Notes under the pieces: generated by a model
Database searches by the model: none
Seen by the model: the letters and a program-made list of their open reading frames with translations, nothing else
What the model was told of the DNA's origin: nothing
Made by a program: the position numbers and the translations under genes
Shown here: one piece after another, positions 8,512 through 16,146 of the stretch
Position numbering within the stretch: position 1 is the stretch's first letter
How the letters are laid out: each line of letters opens with the position of its first letter
Source of the DNA: Candidatus Margulisiibacteriota bacterium
Lineage (GTDB): Bacteria; Margulisbacteria; WOR-1; O2-12-FULL-45-9; XYB2-FULL-48-7
Assembly (NCBI GenBank): GCA_025453605.1
Contig: JALOPZ010000001.1
Span: forward strand, 62,001 to 126,000
DNA: 64,000 nt
Direction: 5' to 3'

Positions 8512-9646
8512 TGATATTGAGGATCTTGGTCCTGGGGAAGCCGTTAAACGTGGTCGCGGAGCCGGTGGTGTAGGCGCCGCAGTTCTTCACGTAGAGGAGA
8601 TCGCCGATATTAAGTTCCGGCAGCATTTCCGAGGTCGAGACCGTGTCGAGCGCGTCGCAGGTCGGGCCGACCACGGCGCTCAACTTTTTATCGCCCCGTT
8701 TAAACGCGTTAAAGTGGTACGGGATGTGGTCAAAGATGACGCCGGAGAGTGTCCCGTAAACTCCGTCATTCACGTAATAGACCCACTTGTCGTCGCGGAA
8801 CGACTTGCCGACCACTTCCACGATCAGCATCGCCGCCGTGGCGACCAGGAAACGCCCCGGCTCCGCCACCACTTCCACGCTCTTCGGAAAGAGCCGGTCG
8901 ATCTCCACGCGCAGCTTCGTCGCCAGCTCCTCGAAGGGGGGAACGGTCCGGTCGTAAGGGACGGGGAAGCCGCCGCCGATATTGAGCAGCCGCAGCTTAT
9001 GCCCGCGCTGTCGCACTTCCTTGAAGATCTGGGCCGACGCTTCCAGCGCGTTAAGGTAGTTCTCGATGTTGCAGCACTGGCTGCCGACGTGAAAACTGAG
9101 CCCCTCGACCGAAAGTCCGCGGTTAAAAGCCTTATCGATCAGATTGGCCGCGTCGCCCGGCTCAACGCCGAATTTACTGGAGAGCTCCACCACCGACCCG
9201 ACGTTCTGGACGCGGAGGCGGCAGACCAGCCCGGCGTCGGAACAGTGCTCCTTGATCTTGTCGAGCTCGTACTCGTTGTCAAAGGTCATCAGGGTGTTAT
9301 ACCCGGTGATCTCCTTGAGCGTGGCGATCGGCTTGATCGTGTTAGCGACAATGATCCGGTCCCAGATAAAATCGTTCCGCTTATGCCCGCGCAGGGCGGC
9401 CGCCGGCACGTTCTCCAGCACCGTCTGATATTCCTGCAGAGAAGCGACGTCAAAACCACCGCCGTAGGGGAACAGGGTCTGGATGATCTGCGGCTCGGGG
9501 TTGGCCTTCATGGCAAAGTACGGCATGACGCGCGGCAGGTATTTGCGCAATTTTTCGTAGTTGGCGCGGATCACGTCATGGTCGATGATAAAGAGCGGGG
9601 TCCCTTCCCGGTCAGCCAATTTTCGCAATCTGGCTAAAGTTGGCAA
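8504..9646 (-). CDS. Ornithine/lysine-type decarboxylase, PLP fold III
   Basis: A 380-residue alanine-racemase-fold decarboxylase of the eukaryotic-type ODC family. The PLP lysine lies in PYFAMKANP, followed by SFHVGSQC, the GGG glycine loop LLNIGGGFPVP, EPGRF and the substrate-binding GPTCDALDT and GAYTTGSA near the end. Sitting 1 bp after homospermidine synthase, it most likely makes putrescine from ornithine for that enzyme. Carboxynorspermidine decarboxylase is a relative and cannot be fully excluded from sequence alone. The stop overlaps the ygiQ start. Confidence 0.85.
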   Translation of the reverse strand: MPTLARLRKLADREGTPLFIIDHDVIRANYEKLRKYLPRVMPYFAMKANPEPQIIQTLFPYGGGFDVASLQEYQTVLENVPAAALRGHKRNDFIWDRIIVANTIKPIATLKEITGYNTLMTFDNEYELDKIKEHCSDAGLVCRLRVQNVGSVVELSSKFGVEPGDAANLIDKAFNRGLSVEGLSFHVGSQCCNIENYLNALEASAQIFKEVRQRGHKLRLLNIGGGFPVPYDRTVPPFEELATKLRVEIDRLFPKSVEVVAEPGRFLVATAAMLIVEVVGKSFRDDKWVYYVNDGVYGTLSGVIFDHIPYHFNAFKRGDKKLSAVVGPTCDALDTVSTSEMLPELNIGDLLYVKNCGAYTTGSATTFNGFPRTKILNINA

Positions 9647-9647
9647 T

Positions 9648-11111
9648 TTATTTTACCAGGAAGCTATTGAATTGCCAGACATCCTCTGGTTTGGGCAACG
9701 CCATGTCAAACTTGGTGAACTTGGTATTCAGGTTCTTGAGCGGCGTCCAATCGACCGCTTTGGAAACGAACGGTTTGATATAGGGCATGGCGACCTTGAG
9801 GATCTCTTCGTGATCGAGGTCATCCGGCAGCAAAAAGCCGCGCCGCGGGTTCTTGATCATCCAGATCGCCGCTGCCACCACCGAGCAGGCGACCTGCATC
9901 GTCGTCGCCTGCTGGTGCGGGACCAGTTTACGCGAGGTGTGGATGTCGAGCAGGCTGCCGCACCACCACGAGTTGAAATCGTGTCCCATCAGCAGGACGC
10001 CAAGCTGGTCCTCGCCGTCGATGATCTCGTCGGCCATGATCCGCATCTTGGGCTGCATATGATACTGGCGCATCTCCAGCTCGCGCAGCGAATTGATCGC
10101 CACGTCAGACGGGCAGTAGGCGTAATGGACGGTCGGCCGGTAAACAGCCTTGCCGTTCTCCCAAACCGTCAGCCGGTCGGAGATGCTGAACGCCTCGCCG
10201 TGGCGGATGACCATCCCGGTGATCTCGCCCTGCGGCACCCAGGAACGGACCCAGGTCCGCATCCCAAGCGAGCGGAGGCAGATCTGGTTGCGCGGGCCGG
10301 TCTCGTGGAAGAATGCCCCTTCCGGCACATACTTCTCGTGCGTCCCCCACCCTAGTTCCGCCGGGGCGACCCCTTCTTCGTAAAAGCCTTCGATCGACCA
10401 GGTGTTGACGAACTCATTGACCTTTTTCGGTTCGTCGGTGATCTGGGTGTCGCGTTCGGAGATATGGATAACCTTGGTCCCGGTCAACTGCGCCAGCCTG
10501 GCAAAGTTCCGGGCTGCCAGTTGATCTTGCAGCTTTTCCGTCCGCTCGCTCTTCGGCTTCTCCGCCATGATCTTCTTGGCGATCCCGATCAGGGCATGTT
10601 TGGTGAAGTGAGAGACGAGACCGGGGTTAGCGCCGTGGTCGACAACCGCCGTCGTCCCGTTGTTATCCTTCCAGACATTCTTGATCATCTCGCGGATCTC
10701 CATGTGGCGGGCATAGAGCGTGTACTTGGTCGGGTCGTTCCGCTGTTCGTCTTTGTACGGGTCCCACTCTTCGACCGAAGTGTTGCAGTAGAGGACCTGG
10801 TTGTCGCGGCACCAGGTAGTAATGGCGCGGCAGTCGATGTTCCAGGCGAGGTCGATGATCAGGTCGCCCGGGCCGACATACTTGGCCAGCAGGCTTTTAT
10901 AATTCTTCTCGGTGACCCGGTCCTTGACGTATTTGACCCCTTTTTTCAAGGACGAAGCGACCCGCTGGCGATTGTCGACAAAATCCATGATGGTGATATT
11001 TTTGGCCGGGACGTCGATCTGCTGCAAAATGATCGGGATCGCGCACTGCGACACCGATCCGCAGCCGATGACCAGGATCTTGCCGCCGAATTTAACCTGT
11101 TTTTTCATCAT
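9648..11111 (-). CDS. hss: Homospermidine synthase
   Basis: NAD-dependent enzyme that joins two putrescines to sym-homospermidine. The 487-residue protein has the Rossmann motif GGKILVIGCGSVSQCAIPIIL at the N-terminus, NTSVEEWDPY and the family-typical VVDHGANPGLVSHF near residue 160, and a C-terminal saccharopine-reductase-like domain. ATG 11111 follows a GGGGGTA box. A TTGACA/TAGAAT promoter lies just upstream. The downstream decarboxylase supplies its substrate, making a two-step ornithine-to-homospermidine pathway. Confidence 0.9.
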   Translation of the reverse strand: MMKKQVKFGGKILVIGCGSVSQCAIPIILQQIDVPAKNITIMDFVDNRQRVASSLKKGVKYVKDRVTEKNYKSLLAKYVGPGDLIIDLAWNIDCRAITTWCRDNQVLYCNTSVEEWDPYKDEQRNDPTKYTLYARHMEIREMIKNVWKDNNGTTAVVDHGANPGLVSHFTKHALIGIAKKIMAEKPKSERTEKLQDQLAARNFARLAQLTGTKVIHISERDTQITDEPKKVNEFVNTWSIEGFYEEGVAPAELGWGTHEKYVPEGAFFHETGPRNQICLRSLGMRTWVRSWVPQGEITGMVIRHGEAFSISDRLTVWENGKAVYRPTVHYAYCPSDVAINSLRELEMRQYHMQPKMRIMADEIIDGEDQLGVLLMGHDFNSWWCGSLLDIHTSRKLVPHQQATTMQVACSVVAAAIWMIKNPRRGFLLPDDLDHEEILKVAMPYIKPFVSKAVDWTPLKNLNTKFTKFDMALPKPEDVWQFNSFLVK

Positions 11112-11137
11112 TACCCCCAGAAAATGAGCTTTTTTTT

Positions 11138-11165
11138 ATTCTAACAGAGTAAAAATGTTTGTCAA
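11138..11165 (-). promoter_or_regulatory. Promoter of the hss-odc-ygiQ operon
   Basis: Minus-strand TTGACA (11165-11160) and TAGAAT (11143-11138) are 16 bases apart, with TGT before the -10 (extended -10). Transcription would start near 11131, about 20 bases before the hss ATG. Its -35 overlaps the -35 of the divergent tRNA promoter. Confidence 0.7.
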
Positions 11166-11189
11166 ACAAATTATCGCTGGTGGTATAAT
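11159..11189 (+). promoter_or_regulatory. Promoter of tRNA-Arg
   Basis: TTGTCA (11159-11164) and TATAAT (11184-11189) with a long 19-base spacer, compensated by a TGG extended -10. The tRNA begins 9 bases after the -10, so the 5' end would need almost no trimming. Confidence 0.7.
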
Positions 11190-11197
11190 GCCTTCAG

Positions 11198-11271
11198 GCG
11201 CCCGTAGCTCAATTGGATAGAGCGTCTGCCTTCGAAGCAGCAGGCTACAGGTTCAAGTCCTGTCGGGCGCA
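11198..11271 (+). tRNA. tRNA-Arg, anticodon TCG
   Basis: A complete cloverleaf of 74 bases: acceptor GCGCCCG pairs with CGGGCGC (11264-11270), D arm GCTC/GAGC, anticodon loop CTTCGAA giving TCG (reads CGN Arg codons), T arm ACAGG-TTCAAGT-CCTGT, discriminator A at 11271. The outermost anticodon-stem pair appears mismatched (T opposite C). CCA is not encoded. It stands alone with its own promoter. Confidence 0.95.
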
Positions 11272-11281
11272 GTTCTTTATT

Positions 11282-11393
11282 GCAGGTTCTCCCGACGGAC
11301 ATTAATTAATATAATAATAATGAAATCGTCGGGATCCCGATGATTCTATTATTAATTATCATAATGACCATCGGGAGATCCCTGCCGGGCGCA
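11282..11393 (+). repeat. tRNA 3'-end fragment split by a 90-bp palindrome
   Basis: GCAGGTTC (11282-11289) and ATCCCTGCCGGGCGCA (11378-11393) together form the T arm and acceptor 3' strand of a second Arg-like tRNA, with the same CGGGCGCA end as the intact gene 11 bases upstream. Between them lies an AT-rich imperfect inverted repeat whose arms begin TCTCCCGACGG and end CCATCGGGAGA, centred on GGGATCCC (11331-11338). No 5' half of this tRNA is present. It looks like a remnant of integration or insertion in a T loop. Confidence 0.6.
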
Positions 11394-11427
11394 TTTGATA
11401 TTTATCGGAGCTCTCGGCTCTCTGGGC

Positions 11428-11727
11428 TTAATTCCCGACGTGGGAAACCTGCAAAGGCTCGGCGACCTCAACTTTACTCCCGTCTTCGAACAGCGCCTCG
11501 ACGCTGACATAGTAATTGCCGGCCCGGGGAACACAGGTCTCCCAGTACATTTCCTCGGTTTCACCGGACTGGACGATCACCGCTCTGGTCCGAGCGCAAA
11601 CGATGCAATAACGGAACGACAGCGCCCTTTCGATCCCGTTGATCAGCACGATCGAAAATTGCTGGCCGGGCATAACATATGGGTCAAGGATCTCGACCTG
11701 GATATCGCGGTTGTAGGTTTTTTTCAT
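11428..11727 (-). CDS. Small beta-rich protein, function unknown
   Basis: A 99-residue protein that looks like a single beta-sandwich (alternating hydrophobic strands, RAGNYYVSVEALFEDG near the end, resembling immunoglobulin-like or triple-Tyr domains). It has no signal peptide or membrane segment. ATG 11727 is chosen because AAGGAG lies 10 bases upstream; GTG 11736 is too close to that box. Two Cys occur as CIVC. It is isolated between a tRNA and a LacI regulator. I do not recognise the family. Confidence 0.55.
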   Translation of the reverse strand: MKKTYNRDIQVEILDPYVMPGQQFSIVLINGIERALSFRYCIVCARTRAVIVQSGETEEMYWETCVPRAGNYYVSVEALFEDGSKVEVAEPLQVSHVGN

Positions 11728-11946
11728 CTCATCCACTCTCCTTTTTTCTCTCCCAGGTATTTATCGCCTAAATTTCACCTTCATTACACACGCCATTTTC
11801 ACCTAAACATCCGGACTCGCGTTTTTTCCTTTCCCATTAGTGATTTTAAACGCTTCTCCTCATTCGAGATTTAGTAATTTTAGGCTAAAGTTCAGCTAAA
11901 CAGATGAAATCCGCGACTCTTTTTGCCGATAAATATGCGGAAAGCC

Positions 11947-12963
11947 ATGAACAGGAGAAAAAACATTCGGATCAAGGATATCGCCAAGCGGCTGGGGATC
12001 TCGGTCGCCACGGTCTCGCAGGCGCTTAATCACCCGAAAGAGGTTAACCGTTCGACCAGACAAGAAGTCCTCTCCCTCTGCGAAGAGCTCGGCTACGTCA
12101 AGCCGCTTAAAGGTAAAAAACGGACTTACCACATCGCCGTCATCTCCCGCGACTGCTACAACTTCGCCAACGACTTTTACGCCAAGGTCTGCGAACAGCT
12201 CCTCCATTGCGCCAAACAGCAGAAATACAATCTGATCTTTGAAGCGTGGGGCGACGATCAGGCGGACCTCCCCCTCTCGATCTCCCGCCGCCGGATCGAC
12301 GGAGTGATCATTCTGGGGAATATTCACCGGGAAAAAGCGCTCCTGATCAAGCAGCAGCAGCTCCCGCTTGTCCTTTGCGGCCATCCCCTCCCCGACCTGG
12401 AACTGCACACCGTCATGCCGGACGGCAAGTCAGGCAGCTACCAGGCGTGTAAGCACCTGATCGACCTCGGCCATAAAAAGATCGCCACGATCGCCGGCGG
12501 CGCCATTTTTGACCCGGTCTCCCGCGACCGGATCGAGGGTTACCGCTACGCCCTGATCGAATCGGGTTTGACCGTGGCCGAAGAGTACATCATGATCGCT
12601 AATTTTCATCTTTACTCGCACGCCGATCAGGCGCTGGCAAAACTCCTGGCGCTGAAAGAGCCGCCGACCGCCATCGTCTGCGCCAGCGACACGATCGCTT
12701 ACCGGATCCACGAAACGCTGACCGCCAAAAAGATCAGGGTCCCACACGAGCTCTCACTGACCGGTTTTGATAATTTTGCCCTGCCGGAGTATGCCAAAGG
12801 GGTATTACCGAAATTAACTACGGTCGAGGTCAACGTCAAGGAACTGGCCAAATATACGCTTGAGATCCTCTTGGAACTGATGGCAGAGCCGACCAAGGTC
12901 GCCTGGCGCTACACCCTCCCGGTCAAACTGGTGACCGGTGAGACGACTGGCAAGCCGCGCTGA
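11947..12963 (+). CDS. LacI-family transcriptional regulator
   Basis: A 338-residue repressor: an N-terminal LacI helix-turn-helix (IRIKDIAKRLGISVATVSQALNHP) and hinge, then a periplasmic-binding-protein-like sensor domain (IAVISRDCYNF, RRIDGVIILG, HKKIATIAGG, SLTGFDNF, TTVEVN). The ligand cannot be told. ATG 11947 gives the usual distance to the DNA-binding domain; ATG 11935 and TTG 11923 are in frame upstream. A CCGATAAATAT motif overlaps the region just before the start. No sugar operon is adjacent, so the target is unknown. Its last 41 bp overlap the convergent gene. Confidence 0.9.
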   Translation: MNRRKNIRIKDIAKRLGISVATVSQALNHPKEVNRSTRQEVLSLCEELGYVKPLKGKKRTYHIAVISRDCYNFANDFYAKVCEQLLHCAKQQKYNLIFEAWGDDQADLPLSISRRRIDGVIILGNIHREKALLIKQQQLPLVLCGHPLPDLELHTVMPDGKSGSYQACKHLIDLGHKKIATIAGGAIFDPVSRDRIEGYRYALIESGLTVAEEYIMIANFHLYSHADQALAKLLALKEPPTAIVCASDTIAYRIHETLTAKKIRVPHELSLTGFDNFALPEYAKGVLPKLTTVEVNVKELAKYTLEILLELMAEPTKVAWRYTLPVKLVTGETTGKPR

Positions 12964-13969
12964 TCAATTCATCTAAAAGCTTCTTCGCGGTCAGATCAAG
13001 CGGGTAATTATCGATATATTCCACCAGATCCGGTATCGCCTGGGTCGGTAGTCCCATCTCGATCTTGATCCGGGCGCGCACCGCCAGGAATTCCTGGTGC
13101 TCAAGGGCCAGCGCCCGGTTGGCGAGCTCTAGGGCGCGCGAATAATCTTTTCCCTCCAGATACAAACCAATGCGGGTATTCAACACTCCTCTGGCTTCCG
13201 GATCGTTCTGCAGCCAATGGTCAACAAAGTGTTCCCTGATCGACAGATCGATCGTTTTGGCTGCGGCGATCAGCGTTTGGGTCACACTGTTGCCAGGCGC
13301 GATCACTGCGGCCAGGCCAAAAGCCGTGATCGCCCGGTTAGGATCTTCTTTCGCCGCCGCTTCGGCTCCCCGGTCAGCAAAATAGAGCGAGGCCAGTTCA
13401 GCAATTAAAAAGGGGTCGATCGGTCCGCGGCAAGCCTGCGCCAGCTCCCGGATATGCGCGAAATATTCCCGGCATAAGGGCTGCGCTTCGAGCCGCGGCA
13501 GTTTGAGCTGGCCGGCCGCGATCGCGTCGATCTTGGCCGGATCAAGATCAAAGCCCTCTACGGCCAGACTGTCCCGGTCGGCGGGAGAAAGCTGCTCCAG
13601 CCAGGCCGTAAAGATCTCCCAGCGCTCGGCCAATTTTGTTTTTCTTTTTGCGACGATCTCGCGTTCCATCCCCAGCACGACGGTCAGCGCCAGAAGATCG
13701 CTCTTGTTCGCCAGGAGAAAATGCTCGTAAATGTTGTCGAGCAGATTCAGCCGGTGCGCCCGCTCTCTGAATCCGACTTTCCCCTGACGGCTGAATTTAA
13801 AAAGCGGCGGGAGCGATCGGGTCCGGCGGTCGGAAAAGCTCAGCTTGAATTGCTGCCAGGCCTTTTGCAGATCGGGGCCCAAAACGAACTGCCGGCGCTC
13901 TGCCAGCCGTTTCTTGTCCCGGAAAGAGAGCGGTGCGATATAACCATTCCTGGAAATAGGATTAGCCAT
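12923..13969 (-). CDS. Unknown protein with C-terminal TPR-like repeat
   Basis: A 348-residue soluble, mostly helical protein without signal peptide. The C-terminal 100 residues contain TPR-like pairs (GKDYSRALELANRALALEHQEFLAVRARIKIEMG, then QAIPDLVEYIDNYP). The N-terminal region is Arg/Lys-rich and unrecognised. It overlaps the convergent LacI gene by 41 bp at the 3' end. No ribosome-binding site is visible, but GATAAA 8 bases before the ATG with CTGAAA 17 bases further up could be a promoter giving a nearly leaderless mRNA. Confidence 0.65.
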   Translation of the reverse strand: MANPISRNGYIAPLSFRDKKRLAERRQFVLGPDLQKAWQQFKLSFSDRRTRSLPPLFKFSRQGKVGFRERAHRLNLLDNIYEHFLLANKSDLLALTVVLGMEREIVAKRKTKLAERWEIFTAWLEQLSPADRDSLAVEGFDLDPAKIDAIAAGQLKLPRLEAQPLCREYFAHIRELAQACRGPIDPFLIAELASLYFADRGAEAAAKEDPNRAITAFGLAAVIAPGNSVTQTLIAAAKTIDLSIREHFVDHWLQNDPEARGVLNTRIGLYLEGKDYSRALELANRALALEHQEFLAVRARIKIEMGLPTQAIPDLVEYIDNYPLDLTAKKLLDELISAACQSSHRSPV

Positions 13970-14006
13970 GACAGATGTTTATCGGTAAATAATAAGTGAA
14001 TTTCAG

Positions 14007-14567
14007 CTACTTCAGAAGTTTTTTCAGATGGCGCAAGGCCCGGCCGCGGTGGCTGAGCCGGTTCTTCCCCGCCGCTGACATTTCGGCAAAAGTTTTTTTG
14101 TAGCTGGAAGGGACAAAAACCGGATCGTAACCAAACCCGTGACTACCGCGCATTTGATTGGTGATCCGGCCATGAACGACCCCTTTGACCGTCCTGATCT
14201 TCCCCGCTGGCCATTTGACCGCGATCACACAGACGAATGACGCGCGACGATTCGCGCTTCGCGACCGCATAACGCGCAACAGTTTTCGGCAGAGGTTCTC
14301 CGCCGTCGGCGGCGTCGCGAACCGCGCCGACCTGACCCCCGGCCTCCCCCCCAGACAATTGACCATCAAACCTGAATCATCGGCGATCCCGATCTCGCCT
14401 TCTTTCAGCTTGAGCGACCGGACCTTTTTGATCGCGTTCGCCTCGAACGTCTTCCCATCTTCTACGACCCTTGACCCTTGACCCTTGACCCTATAACCCC
14501 GCAATACCGCCCCGATCTCCCTCAGTTTGTGTTCATTCGTGGTGGCGACAATGATCTTAGTGCGCAC
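14007..14567 (-). CDS. rdgB: XTP/dITP diphosphatase (RdgB/HAM1)
   Basis: Hydrolyses non-canonical purine nucleotides such as dITP and XTP. It has TKIIVATTNEHKLREI at the N-terminus, VEDGKTFEANA, ADDSGLMVNCLGGRPGVRSARF, SHGFGYDPVFVP and LSHRGRAL, the full motif set of the family. The start is GTG 14567 with GGAG seven bases before it, inside the last codons of the upstream gene; this gives 186 residues. Residues 25-36 come from a heptanucleotide repeat that replaces the usual loop before the VEDGKTF motif. Confidence 0.92.
   Translation of the reverse strand: MRTKIIVATTNEHKLREIGAVLRGYRVKGQGSRVVEDGKTFEANAIKKVRSLKLKEGEIGIADDSGLMVNCLGGRPGVRSARFATPPTAENLCRKLLRVMRSRSANRRASFVCVIAVKWPAGKIRTVKGVVHGRITNQMRGSHGFGYDPVFVPSSYKKTFAEMSAAGKNRLSHRGRALRHLKKLLK
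14461..14495. repeat. Heptanucleotide tandem repeat inside rdgB
   Basis: Five 7-base units, three of them identical CCCTTGA, flanked by one degenerate unit at each end. On the minus strand they encode a Gly/Gln/Ser/Arg/Val stretch. This is the cleanest heptad array in the window because three units are exact. Confidence 0.75.
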
Positions 14568-16146
14568 GGAGAATCTCCAGATTGCGCCGGGCATCGTCGT
14601 AGAGCGGATTAACATCCAGCGTCCGCTGCCAAAGGGCGGCCGCCTTGCGCCGTTCCCCCTGACGGGCGTAAAGGAGGCCGAGGTTAAAGAGCGCATTATC
14701 GTAGTCAGGATAATATTGCAGTTCGGTCAGGAATTCTCTTTCCGCCGCCGCCAGTTGCCCCCGATTCAAATAGATCAATCCGAGATTGTTGTGGACCATC
14801 GGTTCACCCGGGTTTAACTCCTGGGCTTTCAGATATTCCTGCTCCGCCCGCTCGACCTGGCCGTCGAGCCAAAACATCGCCCCCAGATTCCGGTGCGCCA
14901 GCGGCGAATGCGGTGAAGTTCGGGCCGCATTGGTCCAAAATGTCAGCCGATCGGTAAAATGAGCTTGATGCAGCAAGGTCAGGCCCGCAAAACAAGCGAG
15001 CAGCAGACCGACCAGTAGCACCCGCTTGCCGCTCAACCAGGCAACCAGCCGACTTTCCATTAAAACGATGATCATTCCGACCAGCGGCAGATAAAGCCGG
15101 TGCTCCAAATGAAAATTGGTCCCGCATTCAACCGCCGGATTACAGTAAAAAAGGGTCGGCAAGAGAAAGAGGATGAACCAGCTGGACCCGAACAGCGCCC
15201 GGTTCCGCCTCTCCCGCTTGACCGTCCAGAGCAGGCACGCCAAAATCACCAGGGCGATCACCCCGAAGACCAGCGTCGTATCTTTGATGACCGGCAGGAC
15301 CGAGAGGTTTAATGGGAAAAAGATCTTGCCGGTGAACTGAATTAGGGCTGGCAGGTTGTTGATCCCGGCCGGGACAACGTCACTGAGCTTGGCCTGCAGC
15401 GGTTTGATCAAGGCTGTTTGCCGCAGCCAGAAGTAAGCCGCTCCTGTTGCCAGCCAACCGGCCAGCAACCATTTTACCTTGGCCGAAAAAAGATTTTCCT
15501 CCGCGATCAGATAAAGGTAGAGCAAGCCGAGCACAACGATGATCGCGGCCGTTTCTTTGGTAAAAAGGGCTAAAAGAAAAAATAAGAGGTGCCGCCCATA
15601 ATCCGCTCGCTTGCCGGTCCGGTCATAATCGATCAGAAAAATGAACGCCGGCAAAACAAAAAGAGTTAAAAGGGTGTCGTTCCGCCCGGGGATCCAGGCG
15701 ACCGCCTGGGCCAGGACCGGATGGGCAGTAAAAAGCAGAGCAAAGACCAGGCTCGGGCCCCGCTGGTAACCTAATCTCACCAGAAAAGCGAAGAGCAAAC
15801 TGGCGGAGAGGAGATGCAGCAGGATATTGGTCAAATGATAGAAAAATGGGTTGGCGCCTCCGAGCTGAGCATCAAAAATGAACGAAACTGTCAGGAGCGG
15901 TCGGTAATAAGCGTCAGCGTTGGGAAGGAGGCGAAAGACATCCTGCCGGAACGACTGGAACAGGTTTCCTAAATTACCCAGAAAACCGATATTTTCCAGG
16001 ATCAGAGTATTATCATCCAGGTAAACAAAGCCAAAAAAGAGTGTCCGGCAATAAAGCAGAAAACCGATCAGGCCGATCCAGAGATAAGGCCGGAATGACT
16101 GGAGAAAATATCGTTCTAGCCAGGGCTCACCGGGCTTACTTCTCAT
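14557..16146 (-). CDS. TMTC-like membrane glycosyltransferase with TPR tail
   Basis: A 529-residue multi-pass inner-membrane protein of the GT-C class. The first periplasmic loop holds the acidic pair YLDDNTLILEN, and a family motif HPVLAQAVAWIPGRNDTL lies in a later loop, as in TMTC-type O-mannosyltransferases. About ten hydrophobic helices follow, then three TPR units at the C-terminus (HRNLGAMFWLDGQ, HNNLGLIYLNRGQ, LFNLGLLYARQGE). It likely glycosylates exported proteins from a lipid-linked sugar. It overlaps purD by 11 bp upstream and rdgB downstream. A second member lies at 26304-27680. Confidence 0.75.
   Translation of the reverse strand: MRSKPGEPWLERYFLQSFRPYLWIGLIGFLLYCRTLFFGFVYLDDNTLILENIGFLGNLGNLFQSFRQDVFRLLPNADAYYRPLLTVSFIFDAQLGGANPFFYHLTNILLHLLSASLLFAFLVRLGYQRGPSLVFALLFTAHPVLAQAVAWIPGRNDTLLTLFVLPAFIFLIDYDRTGKRADYGRHLLFFLLALFTKETAAIIVVLGLLYLYLIAEENLFSAKVKWLLAGWLATGAAYFWLRQTALIKPLQAKLSDVVPAGINNLPALIQFTGKIFFPLNLSVLPVIKDTTLVFGVIALVILACLLWTVKRERRNRALFGSSWFILFLLPTLFYCNPAVECGTNFHLEHRLYLPLVGMIIVLMESRLVAWLSGKRVLLVGLLLACFAGLTLLHQAHFTDRLTFWTNAARTSPHSPLAHRNLGAMFWLDGQVERAEQEYLKAQELNPGEPMVHNNLGLIYLNRGQLAAAEREFLTELQYYPDYDNALFNLGLLYARQGERRKAAALWQRTLDVNPLYDDARRNLEILRAH

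Noticed and set aside
11796..11901. Two TTCASCTAAAC-like sequences upstream of the LacI gene as operators
   Set aside because: They lack the palindromic central CG typical of LacI-family operators, and similar CAGCTA strings occur elsewhere by chance.
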